Assembly (NCBI GenBank): GCA_014529385.2
Contig: CM043956.1
Coordinates: 94,041,221-94,105,220, forward strand
DNA from: Adiantum capillus-veneris
Lineage: Eukaryota; Streptophyta; Polypodiopsida; Polypodiales; Pteridaceae
Length of the DNA stretch: 64,000 nt
Direction of reading: 5' to 3'
Shown here piece after piece: positions 33,501-43,970 of the stretch. The notes under the pieces were generated by a model. The model was given only the letters and a program-made list of their open reading frames with translations. It searched no databases and was not told where the DNA came from. A program made the position numbers and the translations under genes. Each line of letters begins with the position of its first letter. The first letter of the stretch is position 1.

Positions 33501-34065
33501 AGCTTTATGGTTCACCTCTCCAAATTATATTAAAATTTCCTATGTCATTTCTACCATAGGAGCTTCCATCCTTGACATACATTTCTTCAAAGGACCCTCC
33601 TTTTCTCGTTCAGGGATTTTTGATTCTCACTGCTTTCAAAAAAGTCTCAACTCTTACAACTACATTCCCTGGCAATCTTGGCACCCCACCCACCAAAAGG
33701 TCGCTTTTATCATTGTAGAGCTTGAAAGATATATCATTAGAGAGAGCTCTTTGGAGGGATTCCTTACCATTCACTTTTGTTTCTTCCAAAGGCTAAGAGC
33801 AAGAGGATATCCCCAAGCTCTCCTTCAAACTTTCTTTTCCCTCATCTCTTACAAAGATAGAGCCTCTCTCTTAAGCAAGAAACCCAATTCAAAAGGCTCC
33901 CCCATTGTGGTCAACATTCCGTTTTCACCCTTTACACGCAACCTTAATCCCTCTCCTACCTTGATTAAGCCTCTCACTATTCACCTTAGCACCACATTGG
34001 AATTATCCCACCTCCCCAAACCCCTTGTATGTTGGCTCAATGCACCCAATGTCAAAAAATGCTAG
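30547..34065 (+). pseudogene. Penelope-like reverse transcriptase (frameshifted)
   Basis: About 1,170 codons with at least seven frame changes. N-terminus: a Ser/Pro/Thr-rich region (30547-31100), then EEFKTINLNLSKAKSHLLYL and AQSLLVKNVQQLFDYFHDLV (31150-31430) and a basic Pro-rich linker. PLE signatures follow: HNLSHCEKKFLGLGLKYIPP (about 32370), KNDPTIIIKPADKNLGSIIL (about 32690), FLKIHKPSLEGRPVFSYRG (about 32950), FTFDVESLYPSIP (33147-33186), GTAMGSNFAVVYACLF (about 33330-33375) and the catalytic RFIDDAFGIW (33438-33467). The C-terminal part has YIPWQSWHPTHQKVAFIIVE and RLRARGYPQALLQTFF, ending NAPNVKKC-stop at 34065. DVESLYPSIP, KIHK, GTAMG and RFIDD in this order are characteristic of Penelope and not of LTR, LINE or group II RTs. 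Confidence 0.85.
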
Positions 34066-34452
34066 CCTTTAATTCCCTCACCCCTCCGTGACCTCTTCAA
34101 GACCTCCTTGGTACACCTAAAATCCTTCTATATCCCCTCCTTTGGGTTTAGACTTTACATATCTAGTTTTGAGTCACTTTTAAATTTTTTCTTTTGTCCC
34201 TTTCCCCTTTTTTTGACTCTCTTAAATGAGTCTCCCTCAAGATTCTGAAACTCGTGCCTTGATCCTTCTCTTTAGCCTTTCTTATCTTGATGTTACTCTC
34301 CCAATGGGTGCACTTCGTACAAGATAGTGTTAGTATTTACTTCCTTGTACCAAAAAAGCCCCTCTATCCTCCTCTTAATCCTCACTTTTGTACCCTCCTT
34401 GGGTTTGTAACCGTCAACCCTTATTTGTAAACCCCCATTCCTTGCATAAAGA

Positions 34453-34500
34453 TTAACACTACTGATGAGTTTAATATAAGCGAAACACGTTTAGTGTTAA
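34453..34500 (+). ncRNA. Hammerhead ribozyme (type I, minimal)
   Basis: All conserved parts are present in order. Stem I, 5' strand TTAACACTA (34453-34461). CTGATGA core (34462-34468). Stem II GTTT...AAGC with a five-base loop (34469-34481; G-C, U-G, U-A, U-A). GAAA (34482-34485). A very short stem III, where the last A of GAAA pairs with U at 34490 around the CACG loop. Cleavage-site U at 34491. Stem I, 3' strand TAGTGTTAA (34492-34500), a perfect nine-base Watson-Crick match to the 5' strand. Predicted cleavage is between 34491 and 34492. Very short stem III is the form described for PLE hammerheads. A second copy at the 5' end was looked for and not found. Confidence 0.88.
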
Positions 34501-34598
34501 TTTTTGGTGTCCTCCCTCCCCCAACACCCTCCTTTTTCCCTCTTATTTCTTGGCAAATATTTCTCGCTTAATGATCATACAATACTATGGTTTTAGAG
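34501..34598 (+). other. PLE 3' tail
   Basis: CT-rich then AT-rich non-coding sequence between the ribozyme and the junction with Gy2. Confidence 0.5.
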
Positions 34599-37500
34599 CT
34601 GAGTTTTTTCAGGTTTCCTAAATCCAAACTTTTAGGGTATCCCAAAACCAATTTCCAGAGACCAAAAAGTCACAAATTCCTAACTTTTGAGAGACCTTAC
34701 TAGGAGCAAAAAGGGATAAGTTGCACTAAACCAAGTTGGGCTTGTCAAGAGGACTATCTTGAGAGTTTTGAGTAAGGCTCAAACATGACAAATCACTCAC
34801 CACTAGGATTCTCTACTCCACTCAGAGACATGAAAAACACAAAAACACGGCAATGCTGACAACAGTGGGATTGGGAGCATGCATAGAGGAGAGGCATCCT
34901 CTAATCAACAAACCAAATGTAAGATTCATTAGAATCAATGAAGCCATAAAAGTTCTAGTGGATTATGCTCATGATGACATATACAGATTCGCAAACGGGG
35001 ATCCATATATCTTCTATAGGTGTGTAGAACCCAATTTCCAAGGAGTTGACCACCCATAAGAATCTCTATGCCTTCACATATACAGATGCCCACGGAGTGC
35101 AAGTTTTGATGGTAGATAAGTATGGACATGAGTAAAAACTTGTTGATTCAATCGACTTAGAACGATATACGTACAAAGGTGCTCCAATCTCTACTTACTT
35201 CTAGCCAAAAACAATTCTAGAGTACATATCAGAGAGGATTCCATCGGGATTTTCTCCGAGATGAGAGGAGAGAGCGAGAGACGTATTTCCTAGAGACCAC
35301 AAATTTGTTAGATTGGTGACTGGACCACAACGATTAAGACCATATCAAGTGGCCCAATGTGTCAAAACAAAGTACGATGGGTTGAAGGATCCATATGCTC
35401 ATGTCTCACTATTCAAACAAGTTTTGAGAGCTTAACAAATTACAGATTTTCATACCCAGTATGAGGGATTTGGGATAACATTGGAAGGAACAGCCTTGTC
35501 TTGGTTCCAACCATTAAACAGAGACAATTTCCCAAACATAGCACAACTCTTGCAAGAATTCACGGACGAGTTCTCAAAAGGGGGAATCAAACACAACACA
35601 GTGTCCCAAATCTATGCTTTCAAACATACAAAGAACAAAAGAGTGAAGGAAGCTTGGCTTGGCTTCGCTTCAAACAATACATTGAGAGATGTCATGTGAG
35701 AGAGCTACCGCAAGATGAGAGATTATCAGTTCTCTTCATAGAGGGCTTGAGGAATGAAACTCTCAAAAAGGACCTGCATTTGAAAGGATGCACGACGTTT
35801 GAGAAAGTCACTAGAGAAGCTCTATATCTAGTTGACAATTGCAAGGCCTATGGAGAGGTGAGCGGTGATACAGACAGCACGACTAGTAGTGCCTCATCTC
35901 CAAAGAGCGAGTCAACAACAAAGAGAGATGTTAAAAATCCTTGGGAACCAATCATTGGTCAAGTGGTCGAGGGAGTGATGAGAAGAATAAATCAAGGTTG
36001 CATACAAAACTCGATTGTACGACAACTTCAATTGAGGATATGTAATACTTGTGGAGGGGATCATCCCACTCCATGGTGTAGCACTCAACCAAAACCGCAA
36101 CAAAGGCTAGGGCAACAACAACCTCTTCTGAATGGTGGTAGAGTGGTAGTCAACTACACGCAGCCAACGTATGTGCCACAACCCATGAAAAACCTGTACT
36201 CCATGGATGCGAATATGCTCATGTTCATAGCCAATCATGAGTATGGTTCAAAGAACATCCTCACAAGGCAAGAACAATCATCGACTGGATCACCAGCTAT
36301 GAAACAAGAAGGTCCATGTTATGAGTGTGGAGGGGACCATTGGACACGAAGCCATTGGGCACGAAGTTGTCCAAACAAGGGTCCACAAATCGAATTATTT
36401 GTATTTTGTGAACGCTGTGGGATAGATCATCTATGCTCTAAAAATCCAAACTACAAGGGGAAAGCAACAATGAACGTTGTAGGCATGATGCCTTCTTCAA
36501 GCGGATCCGAGGTACAACTTGCCATTCCTTTAAACGTGATAACTCGAGCTCAAGCTCAAGAAGCTGCTAAAAACGCAATCATTGAGGAGGAACCCACATT
36601 GCCTGTTCAAACAGAAATTGAGAACATATCGGTGAGAACGTTTGGAAGAAGATCATGGAAAGCCAAACGAGACCAAATGAAAGGAAAGAGGCTATAGGAG
36701 AAAGCTGCTTTGGAAACTAAATCGAATCAAACAAGAGAACAACTTAGACAAGAGCAAAAAAGGAACAAAAATGCAAAGGGACCTAAAGAGTCAAAGACTA
36801 ACTCGGGAGGTTCAGTATTGGTCGACAAAGTGTTTGACTCTTTGGATGCGATCTTGAAAGCCTATGAAGCTAGGCTAAAACCCAATCAAACCCAAGAGGA
36901 TAGATGGCTAGCATATCCTCATCTAGGGTATGAAAAAGAGAGGTTGCAAATGTGCAAGGAGCTCATCTAGAAGGCCCAAGCTCTTATGGATAATGGAACC
37001 AGTTCTAGATGATCCAAAAATGGAGATGCTAATCCGTGATAAAGTCCAGAAATTGGAGAGCCAGGGTATTGTAAACAGAGACCAGGAAGAGTCGAGAGTT
37101 GATTCACCTTTAGATACAAGGGAAGTAGCCAATACCACAGATGGGGTAGGCTCACAATCAGTGATTCATATTCCGGAGGTAGAAGAACCGTGGCCACATT
37201 CCTTGTGGGAATCAATCAGAAACCAAAAAGATGGTAGTGCTACTTTACAATCAACACCTATCCCTAAGATAAACATGGATCACGAATTTTCCCCAGGAGA
37301 TATACAATTTTTATACGGGGATGTTGGGTCTGTCTCATCTGAAGAGAGTAAACCACGCTCTCTACAGACTTTTCCATCTTTCATAGGAGAACTCGAAACA
37401 AAATTGGAGGTTAAAATGGTACCTTCTTAGTGGAAAGCCACACCAAAAATGATGGATACCAAGAGCTTGCATGAATTTGATGTCTTCTCCTATACCATGC

Positions 37501-37920
37501 ACACTTCATCTCTCAGAGCTACTAAAAATTAGACCGCATCTATAGGGCCAAATGGGCAAAAACCTAGAAAACATGGAGTTGAAAATCCCTTCATGTGACC
37601 AGCTTGTGGACAAAAACATGGATGACACCTCGCCTAAGAAGCCACAGACACCAGTAAATAAGGTGGGTGACTACTGTGAAGGAGAAGAAGGAAACACCAC
37701 CTTACCACTTGAGTACAAAGGAGTAAAGATGGTTGCTATATTAGATAGTGGAGTAGGAATTGCCATTGCAACCAAAGAAATATGGAAAAAATGGGGAAAG
37801 CTTGCTCTTACAAAAACTCGAATGGAACTGCAATTAGTGGATGGATACGTGGAGAAACCGATAGGAATATTAGAACAAATCATTGTATCCTCATGTGGCA
37901 CAGAGTTTCAATCACCATGA
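34599..37920 (+). pseudogene. Gypsy element Gy2: gag and protease, truncated before RT
   Basis: Starts inside the leader (same block as 29208-29680) with ATG at 34785 and a one-base loss near 34845. Gag continues through KYDGLKDPYAHVSLFKQVLR (about 35370-35430), FGITLEGTALSWFQPLNRDN (about 35470-35525), GIKHNTVSQIYAFKHTK and, in another frame, LFIEGLRNETLKKDLHLKGC (about 35735). Cys-rich elements ICNTCGGDHPTPWC (about 36030-36075) and CYECGGDHW...C (about 36315-36375) are knuckle-like. A basic, coiled-coil-like segment follows (36710-36960, GGSVLVDKVFDSLDAILKAY), then the protease with active site AILDSGVGIAIATKEIW (about 37740-37785), ending at a TGA at 37918-37920. No RT follows; minisatellite sequence begins at once. 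Closest relative in the window is Gy3. Confidence 0.85.
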
Positions 37921-38100
37921 ATCACTTTAGTGCACTTTGGAAGCGCTCTGAAATACTATGAATCACTTTTGAGTGCTTTCATGCACACAAAGATGCACTT
38001 TTTTGGTGCTTTCAATCATTTGCAGGCTCTAAGTGATGCACGTTGAAGCACTTTGATACACTTATAAAGCATTTCAAAGCTTTTGCAAGCACCCAAAATT
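37921..38100. repeat. Degenerate minisatellite of CACTTTGA / AGCACTTT units
   Basis: Short imperfect repeats (GCACTTTGGAAGC, AATCACTTTTGAGTGC, GAAGCACTTTGATACAC). Similar in style to 63790-64000 and, more loosely, to the minisatellites at 44540 and 61245. Probably an intron or flank of the gene resuming at about 38110. Confidence 0.65.
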
Positions 38101-38109
38101 ACTAAGTAA

Positions 38110-38428
38110 AGCATTGTGACACACTTTCAAGATGTTCTGGTTGATATGCCTGAGGTAAATCACAGAGATGCACCGGATGCACCACACGTGTCCTCCTGTT
38201 GATTCTCTTTCGAACGACATCTTTCTTGTTTGGGGAGATGGGGATTGACCAGAATTGAAACATGATTTCTTTGATTTTGATTGTTAAGGTACTGGTCCTA
38301 TGCTGTTGACGTTGACACGTGTCTAAGGGAAGTGACGCCTCCTCCATATCATTTTGCAGTCGAAAATTGGCTCTCGCGACATTTCTTTGATGAAGTACTA
38401 ATGCCTTCACAACATCATTATTGCTCAT
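38110..38428 (+). pseudogene. Unknown multi-exon gene, part upstream of the Co2 insertion
   Basis: Weak plus-strand coding just before the copia LTR: HFAVENWLSRHFFDEVLMPS, then QHHYCS running to 38428. If the copia element is removed the frame continues without a break into FKMTRNFFASGH at 43971. The segment further left (38130-38280) reads NDIFLVWGDGD in one frame and may be an earlier exon. No family recognised. Confidence 0.45.
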
Positions 38429-38620
38429 TGTTGGGGTATAAAGCCCAATGTGGTCGCCCAGGTAAGTGGGCGGGCCGCCAGGTATGTACACATATTCTTT
38501 TGTAAAAACCTAATAAGAACTCACTATGCTCTACACATTACAATAGAGCGAGTTCACCATATCGTCGTGCTCTTCTTCTCGCACTCTCTCTCGCGTCGCA
38601 CTTCCGCTCGTACTCCTTCA
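38429..38620 (+). repeat. 5' LTR of Co2
   Basis: 192 bp, TG...CA; about 3% different from the 3' LTR, mostly transitions. Confidence 0.97.
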
Positions 38621-38623
38621 ACT

Positions 38624-38635
38624 CGTATCAGAGCT
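38624..38635 (+). other. Primer binding site of Co2
   Basis: CGTATCAGAGCT four bases after the LTR matches the TATCAGAGC core of the initiator-Met tRNA site used by most plant copia elements. Confidence 0.8.
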
Positions 38636-39706
38636 TAGATCGAGGCTCGGGGCAGCACTGTAGGAGGCTAGAGTCACCAACTCAGATTGGAGTGAAATTC
38701 GACAGGCAAAGACACGGCCCCAAATCTCGTGGAAGAACTCGAAGGGCTCGGTGTTGTCAGAATTTCATTCTGAGGTCATCTCGGCCACCGTTCGGCTTCG
38801 ACAAAGGTCTGCGCAGGCCATTTTCGACTACGTGGTCTCGACGGGTGGAGATCCGACTCTGCAAATTTGGGGTTTTTGGCCTACGACTGCAGGTGATGAG
38901 GATATCGACACTCCCAGAGTGTTGATTTGTGGCTGTCTACACATCGAAGGACGGCTCACAGTTCTTGGAGGCGTGTCACATACGACACGGACGTATCTAC
39001 ACACAGATTGTAGGTGACATCCACTAGTTCATCAGGTAGCTTGTGTTTGCTGCTTGATATTCCAGATTTCATCCTGACATTGCAGGTACTTCCACATGGG
39101 ATGTATTGTCAGAGATGATGTATGTCTGTTGAGGGTTTGCTGGCTGTGAGTCACGCAGCAAACAACCGCCGCAGCGGTTACAGCATACAGTGGGAAATTT
39201 GTGAATGTATGACTTTGTGGGAAGTCTATGTACTGTCAGATTTACTGCAGCCTTTTTTGAGGGTCGAGTGAGGTTTTATTGAGCTGGGGGATTCTCGAAT
39301 GTTGAGATCCTTTCGGTGATACAGGTCTTGGAGCGATCCCTCGAGCACCCTTAGATAGGCAGCTAGGATGTATTGACTGCGAGTTAGACAGTTGGGATTG
39401 CATCTTTGCTTTACTGCCGTTGAGGCATTGTCGTAGTCTATGCTTACAGGACAGTCAGAGACAGTACAGGTGCAGGACAGGTTTACCCGCAGCTTACAGT
39501 GTCAGAGAGACAGTGTTTTTTGAGCTGTTTTTTGGTCTGTTTTTAGTACACCAGAGCCATTTTACAAAGGAGACTCTGCCAAAAAATTTTCAGAATCTGA
39601 AGCTTTCTTGGTTCATTTGACAGGTTGATATTGGTTCAGAGGTCCGTTTACAGGGGAAACTCTGCCGAATTTTTCCCAGGAAAGTAAACCACTGTGAAGC
39701 GTAGCT
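38636..39706 (+). other. Co2 leader
   Basis: Untranslated region between the primer site and the gag ATG, about 1.07 kb and long for a copia element. I see no gene in it. Confidence 0.7.
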
Positions 39707-42700
39707 ATGGCTGGATCACAGGACACTTCTCTTTACAATATCAAGAAGCTGGATGAAACCAATTTCCCATTGTGGAAGAAGCAGATTTGGCACGTGTTGG
39801 TACAAAAGAAGCAGATAAAACCTATAAAGCTCAAGGGGATAAAAAACCAGAAGATATGGACGAAGATGAATGGAGCGAAATGGATGAATTGGCACTTTCT
39901 ACCATTATGATAACTTTGGCAGAAAGCGTTTACTTCAATGTAGCAGACGAGATGTCGTCTTATCAAGCATGGTTAAAGCTGAGTGATCTTAATGAGAAGG
40001 AGAGTGCAGCTTCACAGGTATACTGGCTTAAGAAGCTTGTTGACTTGAAGATGAAAGAAGGGACACCTATGTCCAATCATCTGAATGAATTCAACACAAT
40101 CTATAGTCAGTTGTCAGCTCAAGGTGTCAAGTTTGATGAACCTGTTAGAGCTATGTTCCTGTTGATCACATTGCCGGAAAGTTGGGACACTTTTCGCATA
40201 GCTTTGAGTAATTCTGCACCTCCAGATGGTTTGAACATAGCAGGTGTAGAAGGAAGTCTGCTTACTGAAGAAACCAATAGAAAGACAATGGACAAAGGCA
40301 AAGGAACAGCCTTAGTTGTCAGGGGAAGGACCAAAGAAAAGTACAAAGGTGGAAAGAGGAATCAGTCTCGTAGCAAGTCCCGCAGTGCTAAAGGCAAGAG
40401 TGACATAGAATGCTACCATTGTGGCAAGAAGGGTCACATGAAAAGAGACGGCAGAGAATGGAAAGCAGAAAAAGGCAAAGAGAAAGCTGAAGACCATGGT
40501 GAGAAGAACAAGTCCTCAGTGAAGATTCAAGAAATAAATGTGACAAACACTGTTGCAGAGGATGAAAGTCTAGTGTCAGGAGACATCTACTTCTTGAAGA
40601 ATACAATGGACTCAGCTCTTCTTACAGCATCTGATGGAAATGCACTGAGTGACTGGATTATAGACTCAGGGGCATCACTTCATGTGTCTCCAAACAAGGA
40701 GTGGTTTACTTCTTATGTGACCACTAAAGATCATGTTCGGCTAGGCAATGGGTAGACATGTGAGATCTTAGGTGTTGGAGATGTTCAATTGAAGTTTCAG
40801 AATGGCTCTTCTTTCACGCTGAAGAATGTGAGACATGTTCCCGCAATTACAAAGAGCTTGATCAGCACACTTTTACTTGATGATGCTGGCTACGTCACCA
40901 CTTTTGGACAGAACATGTGGAAGATATCCAAGGGTTCTATGACAGTAGCACATGGACTAAAGTCTGGAGGACTTTACATGATTTATGTATCAAATGTCTC
41001 TAAAAATGTAATCAATGTAACCGAGCAGCCGAACGTTTCTTTGTGGCATAGCCGGTTAGGACATATGTCCAAGAAGGGAATGGAAATCTTGTCTCGTTCT
41101 GGTTATTTGCCTGGATTTTCATTTAATGATTTTGAATTCTGTGAACATTGTCTGTATGGTAAGCAAACACAGCAGCCACATAAGCATAGAAGCAGTAGAA
41201 GAGATACACAGTTGGCACTTGTTCATAGTGATTTGTGTGGACCTATGCCTAACCTATCTCTAGGGGGAGCTTCTTACTTTATGACATTTATAGATGATTA
41301 CTCGAGGAAAGTATGGATTTACTTTCTCAAGCACAAGGATGAAGCGTTTAGTGTTTTCAAAACGTTTGTGACACTTGTGGAGAATCAGAGTGGCAAGAAG
41401 CTTAAATGCTTACGCACTGACAATGGTGGAGAGTATGTTTCAAAGGCCTTTCAGGACTTTTGTGAGTCAAAAGGTATAAAACGTGAACTTACTGCTCCTT
41501 ACAATCCTCCTCAAAATGGTGTTGCTGAGAGGATGAATAGGACCATACAAGAGAAGGTCAGAAGTATGTTGTCTAATGCACAACTGCCAAATGGGTTTTG
41601 GGCTGAAGCTGTATCAACAGCTGTTCATCTTGTAAATAGATCTCCTAGCAAGGTTTTGCAGAAGGATTCAGTGCCAGAGATGGTATGGTCAGGCAAGGTG
41701 CGCTCATACAAGCATCTCAGAGTCTTTGGCTGTGAGGCATATACTCACGTTCCAAAGGAATTTAGGAACAAACTTGAGCCAAAGAGTAGAAAGTGCATCT
41801 TTCTAGGCTATGGTAATTCTGGTGAGATGGGGTACAGACTTTGGGATCCCAAATCCAGAAAGGTTGTCCGCAGCAATGATGTTCACTTTAATGAATCCAA
41901 ATATCATTCTAAACCAGAGAGGGTTGAGGAGATTAGAAGAGTTGTCTTCCAAGAAGATGGACCTGCACGTGCAAGACAAAATGTCAGGGCTCAAGAGGAG
42001 CAAGGACAGGATAGAGTGGAACCACAGGTTGTGGCTGAGCCTGAGCCACCTATTGTACGTAGATCTGGACGTGTCACGCGACCTCCTGATAGGTTTGTTC
42101 CATCTAAGAACTATGTCATGTTGACTGATTGCAATGAGCCTTCATGTTACAACGAAGCAGTGCAAATGAAGGACTCCGGGAATTGGCAATTGGCCATGCA
42201 GTCAGAGATGACAGCTCTGCATAAAAACCAGACATGGAAGCTAGTTAAATTACCACGGGGAAAAAAGGCTCTACCCTGTAAATGGGTTTACAGGTATAAG
42301 ATCACCGATCATGATAGTCAGCCAAAGTACAAAGCAAGGCTTGTTGCCAAGGGCTTTAAGCAAGAACAAGGCATTGACTTTGATGAAGTCTTCTCTCCGG
42401 TGGTCAAGATGACTACATTGAGATGCTTTCTTGCATTGGTTGCCATATTAGATTTGGTGTTGCACCAAATGGATGTCAAGACAGCGTTCTTGCATGGTGA
42501 TTTAGATGTGGAAATTTACATGCACCAGCTAGAAGGGTTTGTTGAGAAAGGCAAGGAAGATTGGGTATGCCAGTTGTTAAAGAGTCTTTATGGCTTAAAA
42601 CAATCAACGAGGGCATGGTACCATAAATTCCACAAGTTTATGCTTTCTCAAGGCTACAAACGTAGTGAGTTCGATCACTGTCTATATACAAAGAAGGCTA

Positions 42701-43689
42701 AGGATGGTAGTTGGCTGATCCTTATTTTGTATGTGGATGACATGTTGATTGCTGGCAAGCACTTGGAAGAAATTTCAGCTTTGAAGTCAAAGATGGAAAA
42801 ATCGTTTGACATGAAAGACATGGGTGAGGCAAGTCATATACTTGGTATGCGCATTGAGAGAGACAGATCAAAGAAGTTGATTTGGTTATCTCAAACAGAG
42901 TATATTGACAAGGTTTTGCAACGTTTCAATATGGAGAAGGGAAAGGCATTGAGTGTTCCATTGCCACCATATGTGAAACTTAGCAAACAAGATTGTCCTG
43001 TGTCTGAGGAAGAACAGGCTCAAATGGATAAGATTCCATATGCGTCTGCAGTGGGTAGTTTGATGTATGCAATGATTGCTACTCGCCCAGACATTGCATT
43101 TGCAGTGGGAGTAGTAAGTCGATACATGTCAAACCCAGGCAAGAAACATTGGGAGGCAGTGAAAGGAATATTGAGATACCTGAAAGCTACAAAGAGTATG
43201 CGTATATGCTATGGGAGTCAGGAGCTAAGTGTAAAGGGTTTTACAGACTCAGATTATGCAGGTGACTTAGACAACCGAAGGTCTACGTTAGGGTATGTCT
43301 TTACATTGGCTGGTGGAGCAGTATCATGGCGTTCTAGATTACAAGATTGTGTTACTCAGTCTACTACAGAGGCTGAATATGTTGCAGCATCAGAGGCATG
43401 CAAAGAATCAATTTGGCTTAACCGACTAGTAAAAGATTTGGGAATCAAAGAAGAGATGACTGTGTTATATTGTGATAGTCAAAGTGCTATACAATTGGCT
43501 CGCAATCTAGTTTATCACTCCAAGACAAAGCATGTGGATGTGAAGTATCATTTCATCCGGGAAATGCTCGAGGATAAGCAACTTCAGCTTGTCAAAGTTC
43601 ACACCACAGAAAATCCTGCTGATCTACTTACAAAAGGACTTCCCTCAGAGAGCTTTGCGCATTTTTGCAAGCAGTTAGGTGTAAGGTAG
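39707..43689 (+). pseudogene. Co2 gag-pol polyprotein (one frameshift, one stop)
   Basis: ATG at 39707 (MAGSQDTSLYNIKKLDETNF) starts an otherwise complete copia polyprotein of about 1,327 codons: gag, protease, integrase, RT, RNase H. A one-base frame change near 39805 and an in-frame TAG at 40753-40755 (where relatives have Gln, GNGQT) interrupt it. The zinc knuckle CYHCGKKGHMKRDG has lost its last Cys (GGC at 40450). Protease DSGASLHV is near 40670. Integrase has HSRLGH and CEHCLYGK (about 41050-41160) and the D-D-E residues in HSDLCGP, RTDNGGEY and NGVAERMNR. RT has QMDVKTAFLHGDLD and YVDDMLIAGK (about 42730). RNase H has DSDYAGDLDNRRST and STTEAEYVAASEA, CDSQSAIQLARN, TKHVDVKYHFIRE. It ends at TAG 43687-43689. 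Recently active, now defective. Confidence 0.95.
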
Positions 43690-43766
43690 TACATCACTTT
43701 TCTACATCTCTTGTATATTCGCTTGTATAGTAGCTTCTCTCAGACTTAAAGTACCACATTGGACTT

Positions 43767-43778
43767 TAAGTGGGAGGT
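43767..43778 (+). other. Polypurine tract of Co2
   Basis: TAAGTGGGAGGT immediately before the 3' LTR. Confidence 0.85.
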
Positions 43779-43970
43779 TGTTGGGGTATAAATCCCAATG
43801 TGGTCGCCCAGGTAAGTGGGCGGGCCACCAGGTATGTACACATATTCTTTTGTAAAAACCTAATAAGAACTCACTATTCTCTACACATTACAGTAGAGCG
43901 AGTTCACCATATCGTCATGCTCTTCTTCTCGCACTCTCTCTCGCGTCGCACTTCTGCTCGTACTCCTTCA
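43779..43970 (+). repeat. 3' LTR of Co2
   Basis: 192 bp, equal in length to the 5' LTR. Confidence 0.97.

Larger units (their letters stand above)
30340..34598 (+). mobile_element. Penelope-like retroelement (PLE), no endonuclease domain seen
   Basis: Bounded on the right by the resumption of gypsy sequence at 34599; the left boundary is uncertain. It contains a degenerate RT gene with Penelope-type motifs (30547-34065) and, near the 3' end, a hammerhead ribozyme (34453-34500). Hammerheads in PLE terminal repeats are documented in the literature, so the two signals support each other. No GIY-YIG endonuclease is visible after the RT: coding ends 530 bp before the boundary and that stretch is CT-rich and non-coding. 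Endonuclease-less PLEs are known from rotifers, fungi, protists and a few plants. Confidence 0.85.
38429..43970 (+). mobile_element. Copia element Co2, nearly complete (5,542 bp)
   Basis: Two 192-bp LTRs (38429-38620, 43779-43970), both TGTTGGGGTATAAA...CTCCTTCA, differ at about six positions. A primer site, polyprotein gene and polypurine tract are present in the right order. It sits inside an unknown gene. The flanking five bases (CTCAT left, TCAAA right) do not form a target-site duplication. Confidence 0.97.
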
